DNA from: Virgibacillus phasianinus
GTDB lineage: Bacteria > Bacillota > Bacilli > Bacillales > Amphibacillaceae
Direction of reading: 5' to 3'
Assembly (NCBI RefSeq): GCF_002216775.1
Contig: NZ_CP022315.1
Coordinates: 2,356,001 to 2,420,000, forward strand
DNA length: 64,000 bases
The notes beneath the pieces were generated by a model that made no database searches, had not been told where the DNA came from, and was given only the letters and a program-made list of their open reading frames with translations. Below, one piece after another: positions 16,559-24,936 of the stretch (position 1 is the first letter of the stretch; each line of letters opens with the position of its first letter). The position numbers and the translations under genes are program-made.

Positions 16559-17752
16559 ATGGTTGTGTTAACATTTCCTATTTCCGAGTTTCAAGAGCGA
16601 ATAACTAAAACGAAGCAGCGTATGGCAGATGCTGGGGTAGATATTCTATTGGTTACAGATCCAGCGAATATGAATTATCTAACCGGATACGATGCTTGGT
16701 CCTTCTATGTACATCAGTTACTTATTGTAATGATTGATGAGGATCAGCCGATCTGGGTTGGACGTGGTCAGGACGCCAGTGCAGCCAAGCACACCACATG
16801 GTTAGAAACAGATCATATCATCCCTTATGCGGATAGTTATGTACAGTCAGAGCACAAGCATCCGATGGACTTTGTCTGTGATTTGTTAAAGACGAGAAAA
16901 CGAGAAACCCAGACAATTGCCGTTGAGCTTGATGCCTATTATTTTACGGCAAAATGTCATATGCGATTAATCCAAGGCTTGCCAAACGCATCTTTTAAAG
17001 ATGGTACAAATATGGTCAATTGGGTTCGCATAATTAAGTCTGATCAAGAAATAACGTGTATAAAGCAGGCAAGCAGAATCTCAGAAAAAGCAATGCAAAT
17101 AGCTTTTGATACAATTAATGAAGGTGTTAGAGAATGTGATGTGGTTGCGAATATAGCACATGCCCAAATAAGTGGAACGGGAGAATTTGGTGGTGACTAT
17201 CCTGCCATAGTGCCATTATTACCTACTGGTGATAAAACATCTGCGTGCCATTTAACCTGGACAGATGAACGGTTTAAAAATGGTGATCCAGTAATTATTG
17301 AATTGGCGGGCTGTTATAAACGGTACCATTCACCACTTGCCAGGACTATTGTAATTGGTATGCCGACTGAGAAAATGCAGCATATTTCCGATGTTGTCAT
17401 TGAAGGTATTAATACAACACTTGATTTTATTAAGCCGGGTATTACCTGTGAAGAAATTGAATTGGTCTGGCGGAAAGTTATTGAAAAAAGCGGTATAAAA
17501 AAGGAATCGCGGATGGGCTATTCCATGGGGCTGAACTATCCACCAGACTGGGGAGAACATACGGCAAGCTTACGGCCGGGGGATCGTACTATCCTGGAGC
17601 CAAACATGACATTCCATATGATACCTGGAATTTGGATGGAAAATATGGGAGTTGAGATCAGTGAATCATTCCGGGTAACAGAAACTGGTTGTGAAGTGCT
17701 CGCTGAATTTCCCCGTGAACTTTACGTTAAACCCAACATCCGCCTGGCATAG
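16559..17752 (+). CDS. doeA: Ectoine hydrolase DoeA/EutD (M24 fold)
   Basis: This 397-aa creatinase/M24-fold enzyme opens the ectoine (and hydroxyectoine) ring to N-acetyl-2,4-diaminobutyrate. The N-terminal stretch VTDPANMNYLTGYDAWSFYV, the IWVGRGQDASAAK segment, the AGCYKRYHSPLARTI segment and the C-terminal NYPPDWGEHTASLRPGDRT region match Halomonas DoeA as I know it. The metal ligands of true M24 peptidases are altered in the same way (AGCYKRYHSP instead of a D-x10-D pair). The length also fits. It is a single-gene transcript with a palindromic operator after the promoter. A bidirectional terminator separates it from the convergent dehydrogenase gene. Confidence 0.92.
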   Translation: MVVLTFPISEFQERITKTKQRMADAGVDILLVTDPANMNYLTGYDAWSFYVHQLLIVMIDEDQPIWVGRGQDASAAKHTTWLETDHIIPYADSYVQSEHKHPMDFVCDLLKTRKRETQTIAVELDAYYFTAKCHMRLIQGLPNASFKDGTNMVNWVRIIKSDQEITCIKQASRISEKAMQIAFDTINEGVRECDVVANIAHAQISGTGEFGGDYPAIVPLLPTGDKTSACHLTWTDERFKNGDPVIIELAGCYKRYHSPLARTIVIGMPTEKMQHISDVVIEGINTTLDFIKPGITCEEIELVWRKVIEKSGIKKESRMGYSMGLNYPPDWGEHTASLRPGDRTILEPNMTFHMIPGIWMENMGVEISESFRVTETGCEVLAEFPRELYVKPNIRLA

Positions 17753-17770
17753 GCAATTTAAAACAGTTAA

Positions 17771-17803
17771 TGGCCCCAGAGGATATCTTCTGGGACCATT
17801 TCT
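17771..17803. terminator. Bidirectional terminator between doeA and the dehydrogenase gene
   Basis: TGGCCCCAGA (17771-17780) pairs with TCTGGGACCA (17789-17798) with one wobble around GGATATCT, followed by TTTCT. It serves both convergent genes. Confidence 0.75.
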
Positions 17804-17807
17804 ATGA

Positions 17808-18788
17808 TCACCCTTTCCATACACTAGGGTCGATTAAATTTGGTGGTTTTCTTCCTGTTAACCCAGCCTCCAAGTTTTTTGCTGCAAGCTCTGACATCGC
17901 GAGTTCGGTCTCATGGGTGGATGAACCAATATGTGGTGTCGTCACCACATTTTGATATCCCAATAAAGGGTTATTCGGATCAACAGGTTCCTTTTCAAAA
18001 ACATCCAATCCGGCTGCGGCAATTTCCCCCCTTCTAAGTGCATCGATTAAGTCCTTCTCCACGATCGTTTTTCCTCGCGACCCATTTATAAATATTGCTG
18101 AGTTTTTCATCATTTGAAATTCTTGTCGACCAATCATGCCTTCTGTTTCCGGAGTTAGCGGTGTGATCAAACAAACGAAGTCAGACCGCTGTAATAATTC
18201 TTCAAGTGAACAATATGCTGCATTAAATCTTTTTTCTGCATCGGGTTTTTTTGATCGACTATGATATAAAATGTCCATGTCAAAACCAAAATAGGCTCGC
18301 TTTGCAATGGCCTGACCGATTTTACCCATTCCAATAATACCTAATGTTTTGTGATGAACATTGACACCAAAATGTTCAGGCTCCACCGCTTCCGTAATCC
18401 ATTCGCCATTTTTGACAAATCTGTCCAGCTCCGGGATACGTCTAGCTGCGGCAATGAGGAGGCCAAATATCGTGTCTGCAACTGTATCTGTCAAAACATC
18501 GGGTGTATTCGTTGCTAAAATATTGCGCTTGCGAAGTTCCTTGAGGTCTAAATTGTTATAGCCTACCGAAACGTTACTAACAATTTTTACGTTTGGAGCT
18601 TGATCAAGAAGCTCCTTGTCGACTACTAATTCCAGACCTATAATACCGTCTGCCTGACTAAGAAAGGTTAAAAAGTCAGGGTCCTTTTTAGTGTTTATAC
18701 CTTTAAAAAATCGAACGTCATAATTATTTTGCAATGCTTCCAGGACAGGTTTCTCTACACGGTTATATGCAATAATTTTCTTTCTCAT
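17808..18788 (-). CDS. D-isomer 2-hydroxyacid dehydrogenase (glyoxylate/hydroxypyruvate reductase-like)
   Basis: This 326-aa NAD(P)-dependent reductase interconverts 2-oxo and D-2-hydroxy acids. The Rossmann motif GIIGMGKIGQAIAKRA is near residue 150. The catalytic Arg (NGSRGKTI), Glu (FEKEPVDPNN) and His (TTPHIGSST) are all present. The residue SRSKKP after the second strand suggests NADPH preference. It is divergent from gntR in the ectoine locus. A candidate TTGACT/TATTTT promoter lies in the 211-bp divergent region. Glyoxylate, hydroxypyruvate or oxaloglycolate are plausible substrates; the choice among them is inference. Confidence 0.87.
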   Translation of the reverse strand: MRKKIIAYNRVEKPVLEALQNNYDVRFFKGINTKKDPDFLTFLSQADGIIGLELVVDKELLDQAPNVKIVSNVSVGYNNLDLKELRKRNILATNTPDVLTDTVADTIFGLLIAAARRIPELDRFVKNGEWITEAVEPEHFGVNVHHKTLGIIGMGKIGQAIAKRAYFGFDMDILYHSRSKKPDAEKRFNAAYCSLEELLQRSDFVCLITPLTPETEGMIGRQEFQMMKNSAIFINGSRGKTIVEKDLIDALRRGEIAAAGLDVFEKEPVDPNNPLLGYQNVVTTPHIGSSTHETELAMSELAAKNLEAGLTGRKPPNLIDPSVWKG

Positions 18789-18886
18789 CTACATCCCCCG
18801 TTTCCATATTTCTATCCTTAAAATAGCTACAAATTAACAATAAGTCAATGTTGAAAATGAAATATTTTAAATAGTGTAAAATATCA

Positions 18887-18943
18887 TTGACAATCAAAAT
18901 TGTCTGAATTATGATGAATACAAATCGGTGTCGATTGTCGACA
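18887..18943 (+). promoter_or_regulatory. gntR promoter and 15-bp palindromic operator
   Basis: TTGACA (18887-18892) and TATGAT (18910-18915) are 17 bp apart. TGTCGATTGTCGACA (18929-18943) is the exact reverse complement of the doeA operator and lies at about +8 to +22. The same geometry at both promoters indicates shared repression, most simply by the GntR protein encoded next. Confidence 0.82.
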
Positions 18944-18999
18944 TAAAACAATAATGAATCTTTTTTAAGATATTAGTTACACGAAAGGGGGATGGACAA

Positions 19000-19683
19000 A
19001 TGAATGAGAATAATTTTATTTTGCAAAAATCATTAAGTGAACAAATTGCGGACCAATTGAAGAGACGCATTTGGAATAAGCAAATTATGTTTGGTGAACG
19101 ATTATTGGAAACGGAACTGGCAGAAAGTTTTGATGTGAGTCGCAGCACGATTCGTGGGGCATTGAAAACTTTGGAAATAGAAGAATTGGTCGTAAGCAAA
19201 GCACGAAAAGGTACGTACGTGGCCAATTTCACAGATCAGGATCTGGATGAGATTATTGAATTGCGTGCATTAATCGAAACCCAGGCCTTTAAAAGAGCAA
19301 TCCCGCGTCTTGACCAACAGCATATACAGAGTCTTACAACGATTACAGAACAAATGAGGGTAAAAGCAGACGAACAGAATTGGAATGAACTGTTTGACCT
19401 TGATATGAAGTTCCATCGTTATGTTGTTGATTTGTGTGACAACTCGCGGATCATAAAAATTTATGATTCCCTGCAGGTGCAAATCAGAACATTTCTTATG
19501 CACCTTGATCAATACTATTCCAGTCATCAATCTTTCTATGATGAACATAAAGAATTACTTGATGCCTTAGTTTCAAAAGACGTACAAAACATTAATGCGC
19601 GAGTGAAAAATCATATTGAATACGTCGAAGAAAAACTGCTGGGTGTCAAGCAAAGAAACAGTTTAAAAACTGAGGAGGTATAA
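19000..19683 (+). CDS. GntR-family regulator, FadR/FCD subfamily
   Basis: This 227-aa repressor has an N-terminal winged helix-turn-helix (SEQIADQLKRRIWNKQI ... ETELAESFDVSRSTIRGAL, residues 10-60). An all-helical FCD ligand domain follows, carrying the metal/ligand-type motif LDMKFHRYVVDLC and the later His in EHKELLDAL. It is first in an operon with gabT-like and gabD-like genes, 3 bp before the former. It probably binds the 15-bp palindrome at its own promoter and at doeA. Ectoine-pathway regulators known to me are MocR-type EnuR and Lrp-type DoeX, so this would be a different class. Confidence 0.88.
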   Translation: MNENNFILQKSLSEQIADQLKRRIWNKQIMFGERLLETELAESFDVSRSTIRGALKTLEIEELVVSKARKGTYVANFTDQDLDEIIELRALIETQAFKRAIPRLDQQHIQSLTTITEQMRVKADEQNWNELFDLDMKFHRYVVDLCDNSRIIKIYDSLQVQIRTFLMHLDQYYSSHQSFYDEHKELLDALVSKDVQNINARVKNHIEYVEEKLLGVKQRNSLKTEEV

Positions 19684-19686
19684 TTA

Positions 19687-21042
19687 ATGAACAAAAAGTT
19701 TGCTAATGTTCATACGCAATTACCTGGTCCAAAAGCGAAGAAGTTAATTGACCGCAGACATGATGTGGTGCCTCAAGGGGTTAGCTATGGTATTCCGACA
19801 TTTGTTGACTCAGCAAAAGGGGCCTTGCTCCAGGATGTTGATGGAAACAGGTTCATTGATTTTGCTGGGGCAATTGGAACGATTAATGTTGGGCATAGTC
19901 ACGATACAGTGTCTGCAGCACTGCATGATCAAATTGATCGTTACATCCATACTGGTTTCAATGTTATGATGTATGATCCCTATATCGAATTTGCTGAGAA
20001 ATTAGCGGCGCTTGCCCCAGGCTATTCCAAAAAGAAAGTGATGTTTTTAAACAGTGGTGCTGAAGCTGTGGAAAATGCGGTGAAAATTGCTCGTAAATAT
20101 ACAAACCGCCAAGCAATTGTGTCATTCTCCGGTGGATTTCATGGCCGAACATTGATGGCGATGTCATTAACGGGTAAGGTGCGACCATATAAATATGAAT
20201 ATGGACCGTTTGCCCCGGAAATTTACCGTGCACCATTTCCATATGCATACCGGCGTCCTGAATCAATGAGTAATGAGGAATATACGAACCATATGCTAAA
20301 ACAGGTGGAGGACTTTTTCATAACGGAAGTTGATCCCAGTTTAGTAGCAGCCTTCATTATGGAGCCAGTACAGGGTGAAAGCGGGTTCATCATCCCTGAT
20401 AAAGCATTCGTGCAGGGTGTATATGAACTGTGTAAAAAACACGGAATCCTGTTTATTGCCGATGAGATCCAAACTGGGTTTGGGCGTACGGGTAAATACT
20501 TTGCCATGGAACACTATGGTGTAGAACCAGACCTGATTACCATTTCCAAGTCAATGGCTGCGGGATTGCCAATTAGTGGAGTGATTGGCCGGGAAGAAAT
20601 CATGGATCAGGCACGACCGGGAGAACTTGGTGGAACGTATTGCGGCAGCCCGCTTGGATGTCGCGCTGGGCTTGCTGTACTGGAGGTAATGGAAAAAGAG
20701 AACCTAAACAAACAGGCAGAATTGATTGGTCAACGAGTTATGAACAAATTCAAGGAGATGTACGATCAATTTAACGAGATTGGTGACTTCAGAGGACTTG
20801 GCGCAATGTGCGCACTTGAATTCGTTAAGGATCGAAAAAGTAAAACGCCAGATAAAGCTTTAACTGACCAGATTTTAAAAGAAGCACATCAACGGGGGCT
20901 TATTGCTCTGAAAGCTGGTGTATTTGATAATGTAATTCGCTTGTTGATGCCACTTGTAATAACTATCGAACAGCTGGATGAAGGATTGAACATCCTGGAA
21001 GAAGCGATTGAATCCGTTCTTGTTGGAGAAAAAACGAAATAA
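19687..21042 (+). CDS. GabT-like class-III aminotransferase (candidate diaminobutyrate aminotransferase)
   Basis: This 451-aa PLP enzyme is of the 4-aminobutyrate:2-oxoglutarate type. Seen are FLNSGAEAVENAVKIAR, DEIQTGFGRTGKYFA and the PLP Lys in TISKSMAAGLPISG near residue 280, then the GGTYCGSPLGC contact loop. In ectoine breakdown the equivalent step (DoeD/Atf) converts 2,4-diaminobutyrate to aspartate semialdehyde, chemically the same omega-amino transfer as with GABA. GABA transaminase activity is an equally valid reading from sequence. AGGAGG precedes the ATG, and the gene is coupled to gntR. Confidence 0.87.
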   Translation: MNKKFANVHTQLPGPKAKKLIDRRHDVVPQGVSYGIPTFVDSAKGALLQDVDGNRFIDFAGAIGTINVGHSHDTVSAALHDQIDRYIHTGFNVMMYDPYIEFAEKLAALAPGYSKKKVMFLNSGAEAVENAVKIARKYTNRQAIVSFSGGFHGRTLMAMSLTGKVRPYKYEYGPFAPEIYRAPFPYAYRRPESMSNEEYTNHMLKQVEDFFITEVDPSLVAAFIMEPVQGESGFIIPDKAFVQGVYELCKKHGILFIADEIQTGFGRTGKYFAMEHYGVEPDLITISKSMAAGLPISGVIGREEIMDQARPGELGGTYCGSPLGCRAGLAVLEVMEKENLNKQAELIGQRVMNKFKEMYDQFNEIGDFRGLGAMCALEFVKDRKSKTPDKALTDQILKEAHQRGLIALKAGVFDNVIRLLMPLVITIEQLDEGLNILEEAIESVLVGEKTK

Positions 21043-21081
21043 ACTGTAATAGTGAACGATACAGATTGGAGTGAGTTGAAA

Positions 21082-22527
21082 ATGAATGAGGTAAAAACAA
21101 AAAACTATCTAATGAGTATAAATGGGGAATGGGTCGGGGAGGAACTCGATCTGCTCAAAGTTAGCAACCCAGCAAATGGGCAGATTGTTGGTTCAGTTCC
21201 AAACGGTGGTGAAAAGGAGGCTAATCTAGCAGTTGAGGCAGCGCACAGGGCTTTTCAGACCTGGTCGAAAACGACTGCCTATGAACGGGCAAATCATCTA
21301 AAACGACTTCATCAGCTCATGCTGGAAAACCAGGAGGAATTAGCACAAATTATGACCTTGGAAATGGGTAAACCAATCAATGAATCCCGGGGCGAAGTCA
21401 ATTACGCTGCCTCCTTTATCGAATGGTTTGCTGAGGAAGGGAAGCGCATTTATGGTGAAACGATTCCTTCTCACACCTCAGGTAAGCGCTTGCAGGTATG
21501 GAAGAAGCCAATTGGTGTTGTAGCAGCAATCACACCATGGAATTTCCCGGCAGCGATGTTAACAAGAAAAATAGGTCCAGCGTTAGCTGCCGGCTGTACA
21601 GTTATCATGAAGCCGTCGGGTGAAAGTCCATTGACAGCAGTTAAATTGATGGAGCTGTGCGAAGAGGCAGGATTTCCAAAGGGTGTCGTTAACTTAATTA
21701 CAGGTTCTTCATCAAAGATCGCTAAAGCGATTATGGATGATGCAAGAGTACGAAAAATCACATTTACAGGATCAACAGAAGTTGGAAAAATTTTAATCAG
21801 ACAAAGTGCTAATCAAGTAAAACGATTATCTCTAGAGCTTGGCGGGCATGCGCCCATGATTGTTTTGGATGATGCCAATGTCGATGTAGCGGTTAAAGGC
21901 GTGATGGCTTCGAAATTCAGAAATGCAGGCCAAACATGTATATGTGCGAACCGTATTTATGTTCAAGCTAGCATATATGATACGTTTGTTGCCAAGTTTG
22001 CTGAAGCCGTCGAGGAATTAAAAGTTGGAAATGGTGTCGATGAATCGGTCGATATTGGACCATTAATTAATCAGGCAGGTCTGGATAAGGTGAATCACCA
22101 TGTACAGGATGCTATTACGAAAGGAGCAACCATTTTAACTGGAGGTAAATCAATAACCAGTGATGGTGGCGTATTCTTTGCCCCAACAGTGATTAAAGAT
22201 GTCGATCAATCGATGGTAGTAATGCAGGAAGAAACATTTGGTCCTGTGGCACCTGTGCAAAAGATTGCATCAGAAGAAGAAGCGGTTAAATTAGCAAATG
22301 ATACACCATACGGCTTAGCTGCTTATGTCTTTACGGAAAACGTTGCCAGAGGTACACGTGTTATTGAACAGCTCAACTTCGGAATTGTTGGCTGGAATGA
22401 TGGGGCTCCTTCAGCTGCGCAAGTTCCATTCGGTGGTATGAAGGAAAGTGGTATTGGACGTGAAGGGGGACACGAAGGAATTGACGCCTTCGTAGAGTCA
22501 CAATATGTTTCAATTGGGTTGGAATAA
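21082..22527 (+). CDS. GabD-like aldehyde dehydrogenase (candidate aspartate-semialdehyde oxidiser)
   Basis: This 481-aa NAD(P)+ aldehyde dehydrogenase is of the succinate-semialdehyde group. The catalytic Glu is in LELGGHAPMIV and the nucleophilic Cys in NAGQTCICANR. TPWNFP, TGSTEVG and EETFGPVAP mark the cofactor and catalytic regions. In ectoine clusters the Ssd/DoeC enzyme oxidises aspartate semialdehyde to aspartate, which suits this position directly after the aminotransferase gene. The ATG at 21082 follows GGAGTGAG and is preferred over a GTG at 21052 with no ribosome site. A terminator follows at 22620. Confidence 0.88.
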   Translation: MNEVKTKNYLMSINGEWVGEELDLLKVSNPANGQIVGSVPNGGEKEANLAVEAAHRAFQTWSKTTAYERANHLKRLHQLMLENQEELAQIMTLEMGKPINESRGEVNYAASFIEWFAEEGKRIYGETIPSHTSGKRLQVWKKPIGVVAAITPWNFPAAMLTRKIGPALAAGCTVIMKPSGESPLTAVKLMELCEEAGFPKGVVNLITGSSSKIAKAIMDDARVRKITFTGSTEVGKILIRQSANQVKRLSLELGGHAPMIVLDDANVDVAVKGVMASKFRNAGQTCICANRIYVQASIYDTFVAKFAEAVEELKVGNGVDESVDIGPLINQAGLDKVNHHVQDAITKGATILTGGKSITSDGGVFFAPTVIKDVDQSMVVMQEETFGPVAPVQKIASEEEAVKLANDTPYGLAAYVFTENVARGTRVIEQLNFGIVGWNDGAPSAAQVPFGGMKESGIGREGGHEGIDAFVESQYVSIGLE

Positions 22528-22619
22528 GATAAGAAATTGAAGTAGATTTAAAAGAAATTATCCAAACACTTTGGGGATTGGGGGGAATTAGCACATTGCT
22601 TCAATTAACTGAATGGTGG

Positions 22620-22647
22620 AAAGGGAGCTGAAGATTGGCTCCTTTTC
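22620..22647 (+). terminator. Terminator after the gabD-like gene
   Basis: AAAGGGAGC (22620-22628) pairs with GCTCCTTTT (22638-22646) over a 9-nt loop, and the T-run follows within the stem end. It separates gntR-gabT-gabD from the M20 operon. Confidence 0.7.
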
Positions 22648-22650
22648 TAT

Positions 22651-22699
22651 AAAAAAGTCTCGCCATAAGTTCGTGGCGACAAGCCAAGTATTCTAAGGG
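22651..22699 (+). repeat. Leader hairpin element, copy A
   Basis: AAAAAAGTC, then CGCCA (22661-22665) pairing with TGGCG (22674-22678), then CAAGCCAAG and TTCTAA, directly before the AAGGGAGG ribosome site. A closely similar element precedes the hydrolase gene at 30865 and a weaker one lies near 59480. It could be a leader RNA element or a small dispersed repeat. Confidence 0.5.
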
Positions 22700-22709
22700 A
22701 GGATTGGGA

Positions 22710-23918
22710 GTGGTTAAAAAGGCAACGCACATGCGGGCAGATGCTATGTTTGCACAGTTGGTTCAATGGCGACGCAGGCTCCATGCAAATCCTGAGTTAA
22801 GCTTTCAAGAAGTGGAGACAGCTCGGTATGTTGCCCAGATTTTAAAGACTATCCCCGGTATGCGGATAGAGGTGGGAGTAGGCCTTCCGACAGCCGTAGT
22901 TGGGACACTTTCTTCTGGCAGCGGCCCGACAATAGCAATTCGGGCAGATATGGACGCGCTGCCAATCCTGGAGGAAAATGATCATGATTTCAGATCCCAT
23001 AATGAAGGTGTTATGCATGCCTGTGGCCATGATGCGCATATAACGATTGGGCTTGGAACTGCTAGTTTACTAAGTACATGTTTTCAAAACAGGGAAATTC
23101 AGGGAACGGTTAAATTTCTGTTTCAGCCCGCAGAAGAAAAAGCAGATGAAAACGGTTCAACAGGTGCACCATATATGATTCAAGCCGGAGTGTTAGCAGA
23201 AGTAGATTGTGTTATTGCACTCCATATGAGCCCCGAGGACCAGCTCGGTGAAGTACGCGTTCATGACGGTTATAGCATGGCGAATGTCGACGTGTTTGAA
23301 GCCACGGTTCATGGAACAGGCAGTCATGGGGCGTATCCTCATCTTGGGACAGATCCTATTTGGATGCTTGGTCCAGTATTACAGGCCTTGCATGGAATTG
23401 TAGCACGGCGTGTATCACCGCTCGAAGCAGCTGTCATTAGCATAGGCAGTATCAAGTCAGGTACAGCCAGTAATGTGATCCCATCTGAAGTTACACTAAA
23501 TGGAACAATTCGCAGTTACCATCCCGATGTCCGAAAAGTGTTGCATATAGAAATGGAAAGAGCTTTCTCCATCATTACCAATCTAGGTGGCGAATATGAA
23601 TTAACAATTACACCTGAAGACCCTTCATTAAAAAACAGTCCGGAAGTAAATCTCCTAATAAAGGATGCAATTAACGCTGTTTACCCAGACTTTACCGTGA
23701 TAGATACTCCATTTGGTCTGGGGGGAGAGGATTTTGCTCATATGACCCAGGTTGTTCCAGGAGCAATGTTTTTCCTTGGCTGTGCAGTAAATGATGGGAA
23801 AATCAGGGATCTTCATACACCGCTTTTTGATATTGATGAGAAGGTGTTACCTGTTGGCGTATCAATTTTGACAGAAGCGGTCACTCGTTTTCTGGCGGAT
23901 CAGATACTACCAGAATAA
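22710..23918 (+). CDS. M20D-family amidohydrolase (candidate N-acetyl-diaminobutyrate deacetylase)
   Basis: This 402-aa zinc amidohydrolase is of the aminoacylase/hippurate hydrolase type. The metal ligands are recognisable: the Cys-His pair in HACGHDAHI, the Glu pair in FQPAEEKAD, and the late His in GLGGEDFAH. It removes acyl groups from N-acyl amino acids. In this locus it is the best candidate to deacetylate the product of DoeA, where other clusters use the unrelated DoeB/EutE. The GTG at 22710 is chosen because TTG 22704 is too close to AAGGGAGG. It is first in an operon with eutB, dat, alr and tdh. Confidence 0.85.
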   Translation: MVKKATHMRADAMFAQLVQWRRRLHANPELSFQEVETARYVAQILKTIPGMRIEVGVGLPTAVVGTLSSGSGPTIAIRADMDALPILEENDHDFRSHNEGVMHACGHDAHITIGLGTASLLSTCFQNREIQGTVKFLFQPAEEKADENGSTGAPYMIQAGVLAEVDCVIALHMSPEDQLGEVRVHDGYSMANVDVFEATVHGTGSHGAYPHLGTDPIWMLGPVLQALHGIVARRVSPLEAAVISIGSIKSGTASNVIPSEVTLNGTIRSYHPDVRKVLHIEMERAFSIITNLGGEYELTITPEDPSLKNSPEVNLLIKDAINAVYPDFTVIDTPFGLGGEDFAHMTQVVPGAMFFLGCAVNDGKIRDLHTPLFDIDEKVLPVGVSILTEAVTRFLADQILPE

Positions 23919-23936
23919 TAGATTAAGGGGGATAGC

Positions 23937-24920
23937 ATGGCAGAAAAACCTGTTGGTCTTCGTGAAATATGGATGGCCCGAACGCGGATTTCTTCCGTGA
24001 CACAAAAGACACCACTATTATATTCCGCGGAACTGTCCGAAATTGCGGGTACATCGGTATCTTTAAAACTGGAAAATCTGAATGTAAGCGGTTCGTTTAA
24101 AATCAGGGGGGCAGCAAATAAAATCCTTAGTCTAACTTCAGAAGAGCGGGAGCATGGTGTGACAACGTTCTCTACGGGTAACTTTGGTATGAGTGTCGCG
24201 TATATTGCCAAAAAGCTGGGAATCGATGCAACGATTTGTATTTCTAAACGGGTCCCTAAAGCAAAGGTAGATGCATTACATCAATCGGGAGCACAAATAG
24301 AAATATACGGTGATTCACAGGATGAGGCCGAACAGCGCAGCTATCAGTTGGAAAAGGAACAGGGAATCACTGTTATTCATCCATTTGATGATCCATTTAT
24401 TATTGCTGGGCAAGGTACGATAGGGCTTGAATTGCTGGAGGATTTACCTGAAATTGATACAGTTATTGGCGGGTTATCTGGAGGTGGCCTGCATTCGGGA
24501 CTTGGTGTTGCACTAAAAAAAACCGACCCAGCGATTCGCGTCATTGGTATGTCAACGGCAAAGGGTGCAACCATGTATGAAAGTATTCAGGCGGGCAGGC
24601 CGATTCAGGTGGAGGAGCACGACACTCTGGCTGATAGTTTATTAGGCGGAATTGGCCTGAATAACCGCTACACATTTGATATGGTTCAGCAGTATGTCAA
24701 TGAAATTAGTTTGATAGATGAGGATGAAATTGCCAAGGGGATGGCCTTTATGCTGGATAAGCACCGTATGGCCATTGAGGGGGCAGCGGCCTCCGGAATT
24801 GGTGCAATCCTAAATAAAAAGGTTCAGCTTGGTTCAAGTGTCGCGGTGATCATCAGTGGCAGCAGTGTCGATACATCTGTAGTGCTGGACATTGCGAATC
24901 GATATAGAAACCCGAATTAG
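23937..24920 (+). CDS. eutB: EutB-like PLP dehydratase (threonine dehydratase family)
   Basis: This 327-aa fold-type II PLP enzyme resembles EutB of hydroxyectoine utilisation more than biosynthetic IlvA, because it lacks the C-terminal ACT region. The PLP Lys lies in SGSFKIRGAANK (near residue 56), and the phosphate loop is GGLSGGGLHSG. The segment DSLLGGIGLNNRYTF recalls EutB. The SxGNHG motif of the family reads STGNFG here, so His is replaced by Phe. It probably eliminates water and ammonia from a beta-hydroxy amino acid such as 3-hydroxyaspartate or hydroxy-diaminobutyrate. It starts 18 bp after the M20 gene. Confidence 0.8.
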   Translation: MAEKPVGLREIWMARTRISSVTQKTPLLYSAELSEIAGTSVSLKLENLNVSGSFKIRGAANKILSLTSEEREHGVTTFSTGNFGMSVAYIAKKLGIDATICISKRVPKAKVDALHQSGAQIEIYGDSQDEAEQRSYQLEKEQGITVIHPFDDPFIIAGQGTIGLELLEDLPEIDTVIGGLSGGGLHSGLGVALKKTDPAIRVIGMSTAKGATMYESIQAGRPIQVEEHDTLADSLLGGIGLNNRYTFDMVQQYVNEISLIDEDEIAKGMAFMLDKHRMAIEGAAASGIGAILNKKVQLGSSVAVIISGSSVDTSVVLDIANRYRNPN

Positions 24921-24936
24921 GTAAAAGGGAGGTTTT

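Noticed and set aside
16423-16608. ORF of 61 aa in the doeA leader
   Set aside because: Overlaps the doeA start in another frame, lacks a ribosome site and shows no protein-like pattern.
22651-22699. Known riboswitch class for the CAAGCCAAG leader
   Set aside because: Compared from memory with preQ1, fluoride, SAM, guanidine and c-di-GMP consensus patterns; none fitted.
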